Below, piece by piece: positions 16,001 to 23,217 of a stretch of 33,384 nt of DNA. Within the stretch, counting starts at the first letter, position 1; every line of letters starts with the position of its first letter. Made by a program: the position numbers and the translations under genes. The stretch covers positions 1 through 33,384 of the forward strand of contig VYBN01000030.1 of NCBI GenBank assembly GCA_009844425.1, given 5' to 3'. Under the pieces are notes generated by a model that had not been told where the DNA came from, did not search any database, and worked only from the letters and a program-made list of their open reading frames with translations. The DNA is from Gammaproteobacteria bacterium. GTDB lineage: Bacteria > Pseudomonadota > Gammaproteobacteria > Steroidobacterales > Foliamicaceae.

Positions 16001-19000
16001 CAGCATCGATCAAGCCGACGAAGTGAATGCGGGCGCTTTGCTCAGCGTTTCACTGGAGACCGCGGATGACGATTTCCCGGCCTTCACGGACGACGACCTT
16101 GACGCCGGCGACCGGCTGACCTATTCGATATCCGGCGCCTCGTGGGTCGAGATCGACGAGAATACCGGTGACATCACCAACGTGAAGGGCATACTTCCAG
16201 GCCGCGGCGTTCATCGCGTGACCGTTACGGCCACCGACTCCGACGGCGAATCGGCCTCCGCTTCCTTCAACATCAACGTGGCCCATTCCGATGCTGCGGC
16301 CGACGGCACGCTTACGGGCGATAACGCCGGTCCCAAGGCCAATGACGCGACGGGGAACTACAAGGAGAACTCGGGCGAGGTGCGGGTAGCGACGTTCACG
16401 GTCACCGACCTTGACCAGGACATTCCGGACCACCCATTCGCCATCAAGTCTGTGGAAATCATCCGGGTGCAGAACGCGGATGCGCTCACCGTAAACGACG
16501 ATGGCAGCACCGCGACTGGTACTCCCGATTCCCTGAATTCCATAGACGACGCCGACACTACTCTAGTCAACGAAGCTCAGGTCACTGCGGGTTACGGTGG
16601 GGCGTTCCGCTTGTCGGACCCGATCAAGAACGGCGCCACCTGGACGTACCACATCTACGCCCGCGACACCGATCCAAAGACTTCCGTGAATACTCTGTCC
16701 CGCCTCAGCCACGAGGACGTGGAAGAGATCAGCATCACGGTTCGAGTAACCGACGGCACGGGCGCCACGGACGACGCTGAGATCGATATCAATATCAATA
16801 ACGTGAATGAAGCGCCCACGGTCGTTCGCGCGACTCCGTCCAATCCCACGGGGACTCTGCTGTCTGACGGTACTGCGGATACTCCAGGCAATCTCAGGGT
16901 TAACCAGTCGGAAGGCAACAAGGTTGTGCTGTATATCAACCTGGAATCCCTGTGGACCGACGACGCGACTGATGCTGACGACCTGATCTTCGGAGCTTCA
17001 AGCTCGGCGTCCTGGATAGAAATCCTGTACGGACCAGGCAAGTGGGACGACATCATCAAGGGCCCGGACGGCAACACGGGCGGTGGCGATGACCTCACTT
17101 GGGGCACGCCTGGCGGCACAAATGTCGGCAGACAGGTTGGTACCGCCCCGACGGGTGCTACCGACGACTCGTGGGTGGTCATCGTGGAGATCGACCGTAC
17201 CGACAGAAACACGCAAGGCGACCAGGGCAGCTTTACGCTAACGGCGCGGGATGCGGGTGGCGCCACGGGTTCCGTGACGGTGCCCGTGACGGTGACCGAC
17301 GAGAACGAGGCCATCGGCGCAAATGCTGTCAGCATCAGCGGCAGCACCCGGGAAGGCAGCACCTTACGGGCCACCTTCAACGAGAACAGGGACCCCGATC
17401 TGGCCGGCGCGGAATCAGCCGCGATTGTTCTGTACACCTGGTATTCGGGCGATGCAACCAGCCAGACTGATGTGATACAGCGCGGCACCAGCAATGAGCT
17501 GTCGCTGACGCAAGCCAATGTTGATGACTACATCCGCGTGCAAGTCACATACTACGAAGTCTTCAAAGGTCAATTCGTCTCCAACACGGCAGGCACCGTC
17601 GAAGACACGACCGAAAGGGCGATCTCCAATACGCCGAACGATGGCGTGGGGTCCTTCACCATTATGGCCGGGGCCAACATGTTGACGGCTGCGGCTGTCG
17701 TTGCGGACGGGGACTATGGCCGGGCCGGCGTACCTGCCGCCAATATCACCTACAGTTGGCAAATGTCCGCGAATGGGGTCGGCGGCTGGATAAATGTTGC
17801 TGACGACGATACTGACCCTACCAACAACAACGTCCTGGATCTGGACGACGGTGAAGGCCAGTATTACCGCGCGGTCGCGACCTACAACGCTAACAATGAT
17901 GACGACGGGGTTGATACGACCACCGAGGAAATGGAGAGCGTATACAGCCATGCGGTCCGGGTTGCCGATATTCGAGATACTGCGAACGACGATACCCCCC
18001 CAACTGGACCAACCGAAACACCTGCGCAGCTGACGCCTTCGGGCAGCGCGTTCCCGGGCGGCACGCTCAGCGTGATCGACCAGGGGCTCTCGTCGGTGCA
18101 GTGGCAGGTGCAAAGGGGCCCCAATTGGGTGGACATCCCCGGCGCGACCGGCCGCGATCTCAGCGTCACTTCGGAGCTTGCCGGTTCCAGTGTCCGGGCG
18201 CTCGCGACCTACGACAGCACCGACCCGAACAATCCGGGCGTGACAGCGATCGTCGATTCGACCCCAGCGGCGGTCGGGGGCCAACCTTCCGGAACCGCTC
18301 CTCCCTCCGCGGTGGCTGACTACCCGATCACGGGCAGCGTGATGGGGTCGGGACATGCGCGCACGGCGACTGCGAATGCCGGTGACGGCGTACTGTCAGG
18401 ACATACCGTTACGATTACGGACATGGTGCCGCTGCGCAGCCTGTTCCAGGATCCCGACACCGCTCGGCTGACCTATACCGCAGCCAGTACGACTACGACC
18501 ATTTCTGGTGGCACGAACGCCAACGGAAGCTTTGTAGCCCAGGTTGATTCGGGTGTCCTGGTGCTTGATCTGATCAGCGGGGATCTGACCTACGTGAGCG
18601 ACCAGTTGCGCAACCACGACGGCGACCCCGCCGACGGTACGGGCAACGTGCTGAATCTGGACATTACCGCTGACGATTCCGGGAATGCGGGTGGGACCAG
18701 CAGGACCAGCGCCGCCAATACATTCGGCGATGTGGTGATTCGGATCAACGTGGCGCCGACGGGAATCAACTTCACGGCAACCAATGTCACTGCCGCCGCG
18801 GGTAGCAACCTCGTCAATACAGACCTTGATTTGACGGAAGATATCTTCGGCACCGGTAACACACTCGCCGAAGTTACGCTCAATGAAGAGGTGACGTCGC
18901 GGAGCGGGGAGGTCCTGGCTACGATCGACGTGCTGGACCAAAACTCTCGCCTCGACCCATTCGGAACGCATGACGTGACCGTCACCGGCGATGACCGGTT

Positions 19001-19556
19001 CATGATCACGCATACCGGCAACAGCGTTCTCGGGGACTCCGATTTCGACGGAAGCACTTGGGAGTTGCGTCTGGTACGGGGCGCCAAGTTCGACTTTGAA
19101 ACGGACGGCAGGGACCTCGCCTCCACTGTCGACGCCGATGGCGACGGCAACCCGGCCAACGACAAGCAGATCATGCTGACGTTGATGGCCACCGACGGCG
19201 GCGGCCTGAGCACTCCCACTCCCAATGCGTCTTTGGGGTATTCTGCGATCAATCTGGTAGTCACGCTTGTGAATAACACGGTCGATGACCCGGCCCGCCC
19301 GGGTGCCACCGAAACGCCTGGCCTGAAGGACGATGAGGGCGATGGCACCGGCAGCCCTGGCACTACGGATGATGCCGACGACACGACGGATAACACCGAC
19401 GACAACGAGACCGACGGCGGCGATCCCACGCCTCCGCCTCCGGGGATGTCGCTGGGCGGGCTCATTGAGGACTTCATCGGCAACATGGACCAGGGCGAAG
19501 CTGATCTGCTCGAAGATTATCTCCTCACGATCGACGACGGCTTGGACATCGCCTGA
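13062..19556 (+). CDS. Giant cadherin-repeat adhesin B, apparently lacking its N-terminal part
   Basis: The 2164-residue frame is counted from GTG 13062. It is really open from 12996, where poly-proline codons begin right after TGA 12993, with no ATG, GTG or TTG before 13062. Nine cadherin-type junctions (DVNEAP, DLNEAP, NDVNDAP and relatives) are visible, with LKLK-G-SLDYE and DDRFE motifs between them. The later order matches A and C: IGNWWVTV (~970), KENSG/ATFTVTD (~1100), Ig-like W-Q modules (~1400-1720), NVAPTGI (~1896), acidic linker, PPPPGMSLGG and the acidic tail ending LDIA. It has more cadherin repeats than A. It is probably a calcium-binding surface adhesin if expressed. The missing export signal and start suggest a silent cassette or a 5' truncation. 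Confidence 0.8.
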   Translation: MNENAAGGIVTSVATENANEVTVDDDRFEVADGNLKLTVGTALNFESDTSPIEVTITASGDGESDAHVVSVSINDVNEAPTISVAAMTTDEAMAAGVDPDLMVAEDSDGSIPGAVVAHIELSDEDTGNTHTLTVSDDRFEAIQAFGQWWLKLKEGADLDYETEDTITLTVTVTDSGDPALSTDSAEVTITVTNVDEAPSAPEVRDGSFSIAENTAGAVITSLADSTDPEGDDITYSVDDERFEITSGLVLKLKDGMSLNFEDGASVDLVVSASDPADNSSQTTVTLTVGDLNEAPSVTADDHAVDENVAGSGLGAITPSDPDAGDTLTIELSGDDRFEARQDDQGGWWVALKDGESLDYETDQSIMLTVTVTDAAGLSASTDVTITVNDVNENPSIDVRDGEVVPEVGATSSLTVDENAMGADLPPLALIEVMDPDAADAGMLTGDDGMMATSVDDDRFEVKLDSVGGLWLALKADQSLDHEAETAGTVDVTVTFTDSAGNTASEVATVMITDLNEAPSVMVQDGATPGGVEASSTVDENVAGAILGEILITDPDDGDTVTPSVTDDRFEVTQDDGGWWLKLKDDASLNYEDSATVDVTVTVTDAEGLTAETVAMITVNDIGESPTAPMPRATELSVDENVAGDVVTVLDSSDPQDDAFTFQVNDSRFEVNDEGVLKLKDDMALDHEAVSSIDLELTATDELGHVSSVTAVTVMVNDMNEKPIAVGMIDDIAANAGRETDIPVDLTALFSDPDDGDAIVRWELSGNPSWLGLSVEYTTDGNGNEQVIGHLRGTPPTTGDESAAAHGVTITASDAGGASGETTFHVVVDDLNDDVTGVNLLDDNGNSIVEVEVDENNASGVVLGEITVDDQDHPSHPNGMHLVVVNDPRFEIKIDDQGGYWLALKEGVSLNHEHPTENGVVDVVVTAIDMNGEQNSAAAQARGADRYKGTQDSATFTVVVNDVNDAPKAGTIGNWWVTVDDSIDQADEVNAGALLSVSLETADDDFPAFTDDDLDAGDRLTYSISGASWVEIDENTGDITNVKGILPGRGVHRVTVTATDSDGESASASFNINVAHSDAAADGTLTGDNAGPKANDATGNYKENSGEVRVATFTVTDLDQDIPDHPFAIKSVEIIRVQNADALTVNDDGSTATGTPDSLNSIDDADTTLVNEAQVTAGYGGAFRLSDPIKNGATWTYHIYARDTDPKTSVNTLSRLSHEDVEEISITVRVTDGTGATDDAEIDININNVNEAPTVVRATPSNPTGTLLSDGTADTPGNLRVNQSEGNKVVLYINLESLWTDDATDADDLIFGASSSASWIEILYGPGKWDDIIKGPDGNTGGGDDLTWGTPGGTNVGRQVGTAPTGATDDSWVVIVEIDRTDRNTQGDQGSFTLTARDAGGATGSVTVPVTVTDENEAIGANAVSISGSTREGSTLRATFNENRDPDLAGAESAAIVLYTWYSGDATSQTDVIQRGTSNELSLTQANVDDYIRVQVTYYEVFKGQFVSNTAGTVEDTTERAISNTPNDGVGSFTIMAGANMLTAAAVVADGDYGRAGVPAANITYSWQMSANGVGGWINVADDDTDPTNNNVLDLDDGEGQYYRAVATYNANNDDDGVDTTTEEMESVYSHAVRVADIRDTANDDTPPTGPTETPAQLTPSGSAFPGGTLSVIDQGLSSVQWQVQRGPNWVDIPGATGRDLSVTSELAGSSVRALATYDSTDPNNPGVTAIVDSTPAAVGGQPSGTAPPSAVADYPITGSVMGSGHARTATANAGDGVLSGHTVTITDMVPLRSLFQDPDTARLTYTAASTTTTISGGTNANGSFVAQVDSGVLVLDLISGDLTYVSDQLRNHDGDPADGTGNVLNLDITADDSGNAGGTSRTSAANTFGDVVIRINVAPTGINFTATNVTAAAGSNLVNTDLDLTEDIFGTGNTLAEVTLNEEVTSRSGEVLATIDVLDQNSRLDPFGTHDVTVTGDDRFMITHTGNSVLGDSDFDGSTWELRLVRGAKFDFETDGRDLASTVDADGDGNPANDKQIMLTLMATDGGGLSTPTPNASLGYSAINLVVTLVNNTVDDPARPGATETPGLKDDEGDGTGSPGTTDDADDTTDNTDDNETDGGDPTPPPPGMSLGGLIEDFIGNMDQGEADLLEDYLLTIDDGLDIA

Positions 19557-19565
19557 TCCACCCCC

Positions 19566-19613
19566 GCAACTTTACGTTGCAGCGAGGCGGGCTACATGCC
19601 CGCCTCGTTTTTT
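19566..19613 (+). terminator. Terminator of adhesin B
   Basis: GCAAC-TTTAC-GTTGC hairpin, then stem CGAGGCGGGC (19583-19592) with GCCCGCCTCG (19598-19607) and six T. Same architecture as the adhesin A terminator. Confidence 0.88.
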
Positions 19614-19711
19614 CAGCGCCTTTGCAAGTTCCCTGCATCCGCGCCCTTGCTGATCCGGCGGACTGACGAAGCGGCCGAACAAACGCCGCGCCCCGGGATC
19701 ATTCCGGTTCA

Positions 19712-20887
19712 ATGATGACGAGCATGGCTGAGAGAGGAAAACACAGCGCTTCAGGAACGGGCTGGCGCTATGCGTTCCGTGTCCTGGCGCGTTCGCTCAC
19801 CGTGCCGCTGCTGCTTGCGGCTGGAGTTTCGGCGTTTTGGCTGGCGCGGAGCCTGTACGCTTGGGCGCTGGCGTTGGGGGAGAACCTGGGCCAGGTGTTC
19901 GCGTTCTTCGCCCTGTTCGGCGCAATCAGCTTTTTCGCCAAGCTGGGGCTTTCGCAGCTGAACGAGCATCTCCTGGCCTTGCTTCGCGGCATCTGGAATT
20001 ACTTCAGGTCCATTTTCTCCCGCGACCCTTCAATTTTTGCGGAATCATTGCGCGCCCTTGCAAGGCGCCTGATCCCGGTTCTTGTCCTGACGATTGGCGC
20101 AGGACTTTTGAGTGGCTACGTTCGCCCGCCGGCCGCCGAATCGGGCCTGCCCGGCACGATCGAGGTTCGCTCGGGCGATCGTGGCGTGACCGTGTTTTTC
20201 CGCCAGCCGGGCGGGCAGGACGCAAGCACGAATATTGTGGGTCTGCGCGGCATCATTGAGGAGGTCGTCACGCAGGCGCTTGAACAGCAGGCCAGCGGGC
20301 AGGCCTCTCCCGTGATAGAGGAAAGGCGGGACACCATCGGGCATGCAAGGAGCAACTACGTTGCCAGTTTCCCGATTCTTTTTGAGCGTGCGGCGCTGGA
20401 CTCGGGGCCGCGCGCCGGAGCGGCGGCGGGCGGCGGCCCTGAATTCGCCGGCGGGGCGGCTTACGACGCGGAATTCAACCGGGGCCTGATCCGTTTGCTG
20501 GTGGAATCGCTGGCCCCATGCGGCGAGGAGGATGGAACCCGGCCGGTGTGGTTAAGCGTTCGGGGATACGCAAGTTCAGCGCCGTTTCGTGATGGCCGCG
20601 GAGAGGCGCTTCCGCATTCCGGCGAGTTGAATGTCCGTCTTGCCAACAGAAGAAGGCGCAGCGTGGAGAGCGCGCTTCGCGCGGCGATTGTCCGGGCAGG
20701 GGCGGAGCGGCGGATCCGGCTGACGCCGGAAATCGACTATACGCTTCACTCCCAACTGGAGAGAGACCGGAAGTTCAACGACAGGCCGGGCGCCTATCCG
20801 GCGGAGGCAGGAAGTTTGCCGCAGGATTTCTTGACGCGCGCGGCGTACGTCAACGTTCTCAGCGCGGCGAAATGCGCCCCGGACTAA
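19712..20887 (+). CDS. Three-helix membrane protein with OmpA-like C-terminal region (left copy)
   Basis: The 391-residue protein has three predicted membrane segments near 27-50, 59-79 and 118-137, which would place the C-terminal two thirds in the periplasm. The C-terminal part has VWLSVRGYASSAPF (from 279) and NVRLANRRRRSVESAL (307-322), the strand plus R-rich helix arrangement of OmpA/MotB-type peptidoglycan-binding domains. The match is by eye and moderate. It could anchor an envelope complex to the cell wall. The start is ATG 19712, with alternatives at 19715 and 19724; no clear ribosome site helps choose. It follows the adhesin B terminator and converges on the coiled-coil gene. The gene at 26343 encodes the same 391 residues. 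Confidence 0.75.
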   Translation: MMTSMAERGKHSASGTGWRYAFRVLARSLTVPLLLAAGVSAFWLARSLYAWALALGENLGQVFAFFALFGAISFFAKLGLSQLNEHLLALLRGIWNYFRSIFSRDPSIFAESLRALARRLIPVLVLTIGAGLLSGYVRPPAAESGLPGTIEVRSGDRGVTVFFRQPGGQDASTNIVGLRGIIEEVVTQALEQQASGQASPVIEERRDTIGHARSNYVASFPILFERAALDSGPRAGAAAGGGPEFAGGAAYDAEFNRGLIRLLVESLAPCGEEDGTRPVWLSVRGYASSAPFRDGRGEALPHSGELNVRLANRRRRSVESALRAAIVRAGAERRIRLTPEIDYTLHSQLERDRKFNDRPGAYPAEAGSLPQDFLTRAAYVNVLSAAKCAPD

Positions 20888-20946
20888 GGCGCTGGCGCCG
20901 CTTTGCACAGGGGCCGGCGATCCGGTTATTCGCCCGCTTCGCTATT

Positions 20947-21351
20947 TTACGCAGGCATAGCGCCGAGGCCCAGCATGATGCCGGCCAGGCTGATGATGAG
21001 CGTGGCCAGCGCCAGACCCTGAATCCATAGCATGCGCGTCATGCTTGCGCGCAACGCCTCAATATCGGCCTTGGCTTCTCCGCGATCAACCTTGGTTTCT
21101 GCGCGGAGAAGCTCAAGATCGGCCTTTGTTTCTGCGCGCAGGCGGTCAAGATCGGACTTGGTTGCCATCCCGGCCATGTTCGCCTCAATGGAGTCAACCT
21201 TCGCTTCCAGCCGGTTCAGGCTGTTGGTGATCTGAGCGTTTACCGGAGCCCGGCTGACCAAATCCACCATGGCTGCTGCCTGCTCCTCCGGGCAGCCGGC
21301 CTGCTTCAATTTCCGTACCTCGGCGTGTGTGTCGAGAGCGGGCTGCGGCAT
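20947..21351 (-). CDS. DUF1640-type coiled-coil membrane protein, copy 1 (134 residues)
   Basis: The start at 21351 follows AGGAGG. The N-terminus LDTHAEVRKLKQAGCPEEQAAAMVDLVSRA matches the helical head of DUF1640 (CCDC90-like) proteins. A long coiled coil follows, then a single C-terminal membrane segment (WIQGLALATLIISLAGIMLGLG). The stalk contains 11-residue units of the form (A/S)DLxxLRAETK, here two. This would give a membrane-anchored trimeric or similar stalk with the head in the cytoplasm; bacterial DUF1640 proteins have no firm function. It lies convergent to the OmpA-like gene. A promoter with TTGACA, 17 bases and TAAAAA lies upstream and is shared by the other copies. Confidence 0.75.
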   Translation of the reverse strand: MPQPALDTHAEVRKLKQAGCPEEQAAAMVDLVSRAPVNAQITNSLNRLEAKVDSIEANMAGMATKSDLDRLRAETKADLELLRAETKVDRGEAKADIEALRASMTRMLWIQGLALATLIISLAGIMLGLGAMPA

Positions 21352-21407
21352 GACGATCCTCCTTGAAAACTTTCTGGAACGCTCCCTAAGCGCTCCGTCC
21401 GGCACCC

Positions 21408-21436
21408 TTTTTACTGATCCCCGCGCACGATGTCAA
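21408..21436 (-). promoter_or_regulatory. Sigma-70-type promoter of coiled-coil copy 1
   Basis: On the minus strand TTGACA (21436-21431), a 17-base spacer and TAAAAA (21413-21408). The same promoter precedes the other two intact copies. Confidence 0.65.
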
Positions 21437-21521
21437 ATGAATGAATGAACACTGAATGAATGAACACATACTTTTCACAGTATTGCCGCGCGCAGTGCGT
21501 ATTTCACGGATCAAGGCATAG

Positions 21522-21713
21522 GACCCAATTAAGCGGTACTTGTACCGGACGGAGCATCGCCTTGGCCGACGCATCAGTCTGATGACAAGAGGGCGGGCCG
21601 AGTTTGAACGGGAGAGCACCACGGCGGATTCCTTTATCGCAGAGGTGCTGGCCAGCCCGTTGCTCTTCGTCGTGGGGTCAATGAAGGATGCCGCAGAACT
21701 ATCCCGAACTTGA
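21522..21713 (+). pseudogene. 3' remnant of an MNT-type nucleotidyltransferase gene
   Basis: The frame after a stop at 21519 reads DPIKRYLYRTEHRLGRRISLMTRGRAEF, then TTADSFIAEVLASPLLFVVGSM. This resembles the C-terminal end of small MNT-domain nucleotidyltransferases that pair with HEPN proteins. The catalytic GS-x(9)-DxD part is missing. Its stop (21711-21713) overlaps the HEPN start, as in intact pairs. Confidence 0.5.
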
Positions 21714-22059
21714 CAACCTCGTTGACCTGGGTGCGCTAAAGCCGCAACCGCCACGCAAGAGTGAGGTTGACCGTATCCTGCAAAGAGGTGGAGAGCTCCT
21801 GGAGGGCGCGCTGAACCCGGCCAACCCATTGAGCGTGCGATTCAGCCTGGCCTATAGTGCAGCACACGCTTTTGCGCATGGTGCGTTACGCAGGGCAGGC
21901 TACCGGTCGAGAAGACGGGGGGTGGTTTTCCAGTGTATCGGCCATGTCACGTTGGCAAGACCTACGCCCGACCTTCTCTTCCACCACGTAGCCGCGGGAA
22001 AACGAAAACCTGCATTACCCGTTTCCTCTCCGGCTTTTAGCCACACCGACAAATCGTAA
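21688..22059 (+). pseudogene. HEPN-domain protein, partner of the nucleotidyltransferase, decayed 3' end
   Basis: The 123-codon frame starts MPQNYPELDNLVDLGALKPQPP and continues VRFSLAYSAAHAFAHGALRRAGYRS and VVFQCIGHV, close in pattern to small HEPN proteins of MNT/HEPN toxin-antitoxin pairs. The C-terminus is damaged. Removing one A from the A run at ~22004-22008 would restore KRNLHYP, similar to the family's KRNLAxYEG, but the expected remaining helices are still absent. In active systems HEPN proteins are RNases or are inactivated by the MNT partner. Because the partner is also truncated, this pair is probably dead. Confidence 0.5.
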
Positions 22060-22081
22060 AACCAGCAGGATATTTTCTCAT

Positions 22082-22204
22082 CCGCCTCCGGGGATGCCGC
22101 GTGGCGGGATCATCGAAGACTTCATCGACAACATGGACCAGGGCGATCAGGACCTGCTCGAAGATTATCGCCTCACGATCGACGACGGTCTCGACATCGC
22201 CTGA
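22082..22204 (+). pseudogene. Orphan 3' fragment of a cadherin-adhesin gene (tail 3)
   Basis: Forty codons read PPPGMPRGGIIEDFIDNMDQ, then DLLEDY and a final LDIA with TGA. The tail resembles adhesins B and C (LDIA, TGA, TCCACC) rather than adhesin A (IEIA, TAA). No adhesin body lies upstream; the HEPN remnant ends at 22059. So orphan tails come from at least two adhesin lineages. Confidence 0.85.
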
Positions 22205-22212
22205 TCCACCCC

Positions 22213-22258
22213 CGCAACTTTACGTTGCAGCAAGGCGGCTACATGCCCGCCTCGTTCT
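22213..22258 (+). terminator. Decayed terminator element after tail 3
   Basis: The GCAAC-TTTAC-GTTGC hairpin is intact, but the main stem reads AAGGCGGC/GCCCGCC with a lost G, and the T run is interrupted (TTCTTTT). Termination is probably weak. Confidence 0.6.
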
Positions 22259-22259
22259 T

Positions 22260-22626
22260 TTATCCAGCCAGCGCCCTGGTTCTGTGCGCCGCGCCGATCC
22301 GGCGAATGTCGCTTTGCGGGACACCGGCCTCCCTGGCGTGGCGTGGCCAGTCCGCCACCGCTGCGATCACGTCGTTGGTCATCCGATTGGCAGCCACGCG
22401 ACGGATTCAGAGCGTCCGCCAGCAGCCCGGGCAGTCCTTTGAACGCGTCACGGCCCAAGGCCGGAAACTCATACGGCGCCTCGCGCGCGGGCATGACAAA
22501 AGGGGCAAGCTCGATCCCGGCTGCCGCGAATACGGGATCATGCTGGAACACGCCAAGGGCGCGCTCAGCATCCCAGGACACCGCCCCGATGCGCCGTCCC
22601 CACAGTATTACGGAAGCATCAGTCAC
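22260..22626 (-). pseudogene. hipA-like kinase gene with large internal deletion
   Basis: The GTG at 22626 overlaps the hipB stop (GTGACTGA). The frame reads VTDASVILWGRRIGAVSWDAER and later FPALGRDAFKGLPGLLADAL, the N-terminal part of HipA serine/threonine kinases. It then shifts frame; the other frame gives VAADNR-like sequence, AAVADWPRHAREAGVPQSDIRRIGAAHR and TAA, the HipA C-terminus. The whole kinase core, about 300 residues in intact HipA, is missing. The toxin is therefore inactive while its antitoxin gene survives. It ends directly against a terminator element, as does the scar at 8856. Confidence 0.8.
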
Positions 22627-22966
22627 TGGGTGGCTGGTTCCAGGTCCAGGGCGCGTTCGACGCTTCGGCGTTCTTTGGACGGGCGCGTTGCCGTTCTGAG
22701 CCGCGGCGTTCCACGCGCTCGATCGGCCGGATCCCGTGCGAGGGCAGAGCCGCCAGCAGGGCGTCGCCCAGCGCGAGCGCGGTTCGCAGGAAACTGTCAA
22801 GGCTGGTGGGCTGCCCGGCTTCCAGCCGGCGAAGCGTACGCAGTCCTATGCCGGTTTCGCGGGCCAGAGTCTTTTGGGTCACGTTTCCCGCAAGGCGCAG
22901 CTGCGCCAGGCGCCGGCCCAGTTCAGCGGCTACTCTTGGCGCGGACGTTACATATTGAGTATCCAT
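22619..22966 (-). CDS. hipB: HipB-like helix-turn-helix antitoxin/repressor
   Basis: The 115-residue protein has an XRE-type helix-turn-helix: ELGRRLAQLRLAGNVTQKTLARETGIGLRTLRRLEAGQPTS (about 15-55), as in HipB. HipB dimers bind operators upstream of hipBA and hold the HipA kinase inactive. Here the adjacent hipA has lost its kinase core, so only a repressor role could remain. The C-terminal third (SERQRARPKNAEASN) is low-complexity. The start ATG lies in the palindrome CCATATATGG, which is also kept in the scar at 8.94 kb, and a 36-bp inverted repeat lies 25 bases upstream. Damage within hipB itself is not seen. Confidence 0.75.
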   Translation of the reverse strand: MDTQYVTSAPRVAAELGRRLAQLRLAGNVTQKTLARETGIGLRTLRRLEAGQPTSLDSFLRTALALGDALLAALPSHGIRPIERVERRGSERQRARPKNAEASNAPWTWNQPPSD

Positions 22967-22990
22967 ATATGGCCTCTTAAGTATTAAAAA

Positions 22991-23026
22991 TTGAATTAAT
23001 AGGCAATATGTTGCCTATTAATTCAA
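22991..23026. promoter_or_regulatory. Perfect 36-bp inverted repeat upstream of hipB
   Basis: TTGAATTAATAGGCAA (22991-23006), a 4-base centre, and its exact complement (23011-23026). The AGGCAA/TTGCCT core and position make it a candidate HipB operator. It has no T run adapted to termination. Confidence 0.6.
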
Positions 23027-23079
23027 AATTTATTCAAGAGCACCTTTATCGCTTTGTCTTCCGTCAGAATCTGGCACAC

Positions 23080-23195
23080 TACGCAGGCATAGCGCCGAGG
23101 CTCAGCATGATGCCGATTCAGGCTGTTGGCAATCTGAGCGTTTACCCGGGGCCCGGCTGACCAAATCCACCATGGCTGCTGCCTGCTCCTCCGGG
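23080..23195 (-). pseudogene. Relic of the coiled-coil (DUF1640-type) gene
   Basis: On the minus strand the beginning corresponds to PEEQAAAMVDLVSRAPVNAQI of the intact copies and the end to GIMLSLGAMPA followed by TAG. The stalk and most of the membrane segment are missing. The deletion joins two places that share CCGG-NNCAGGCTG in intact copies, so it probably arose by short-homology recombination. Confidence 0.75.
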
Positions 23196-23217
23196 TAATA
23201 AAACCGGCGCACGTGGT

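Larger units (their letters stand above)
19460..21450. repeat. Long inverted repeat, left arm
   Basis: The arm pairs with 25681-27770 in opposite orientation. It spans the last ~30 codons of adhesin B, the terminator, the OmpA-like gene and the coiled-coil gene with its promoter. The stop-to-stop distance (adhesin to coiled-coil) is 1391 bases in both arms. The only length difference is 99 bp inside the coiled-coil gene. The segments I compared between the adhesin stops and the coiled-coil stops, including the whole OmpA-like protein, show no difference. Confidence 0.9.

Noticed and set aside
5117-22258. Integron-type attC sites for the repeated hairpin element
   Set aside because: The elements end in T runs and follow adhesin stop codons, lack the paired R/L core boxes, and no integron integrase is present. 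They fit terminators better.
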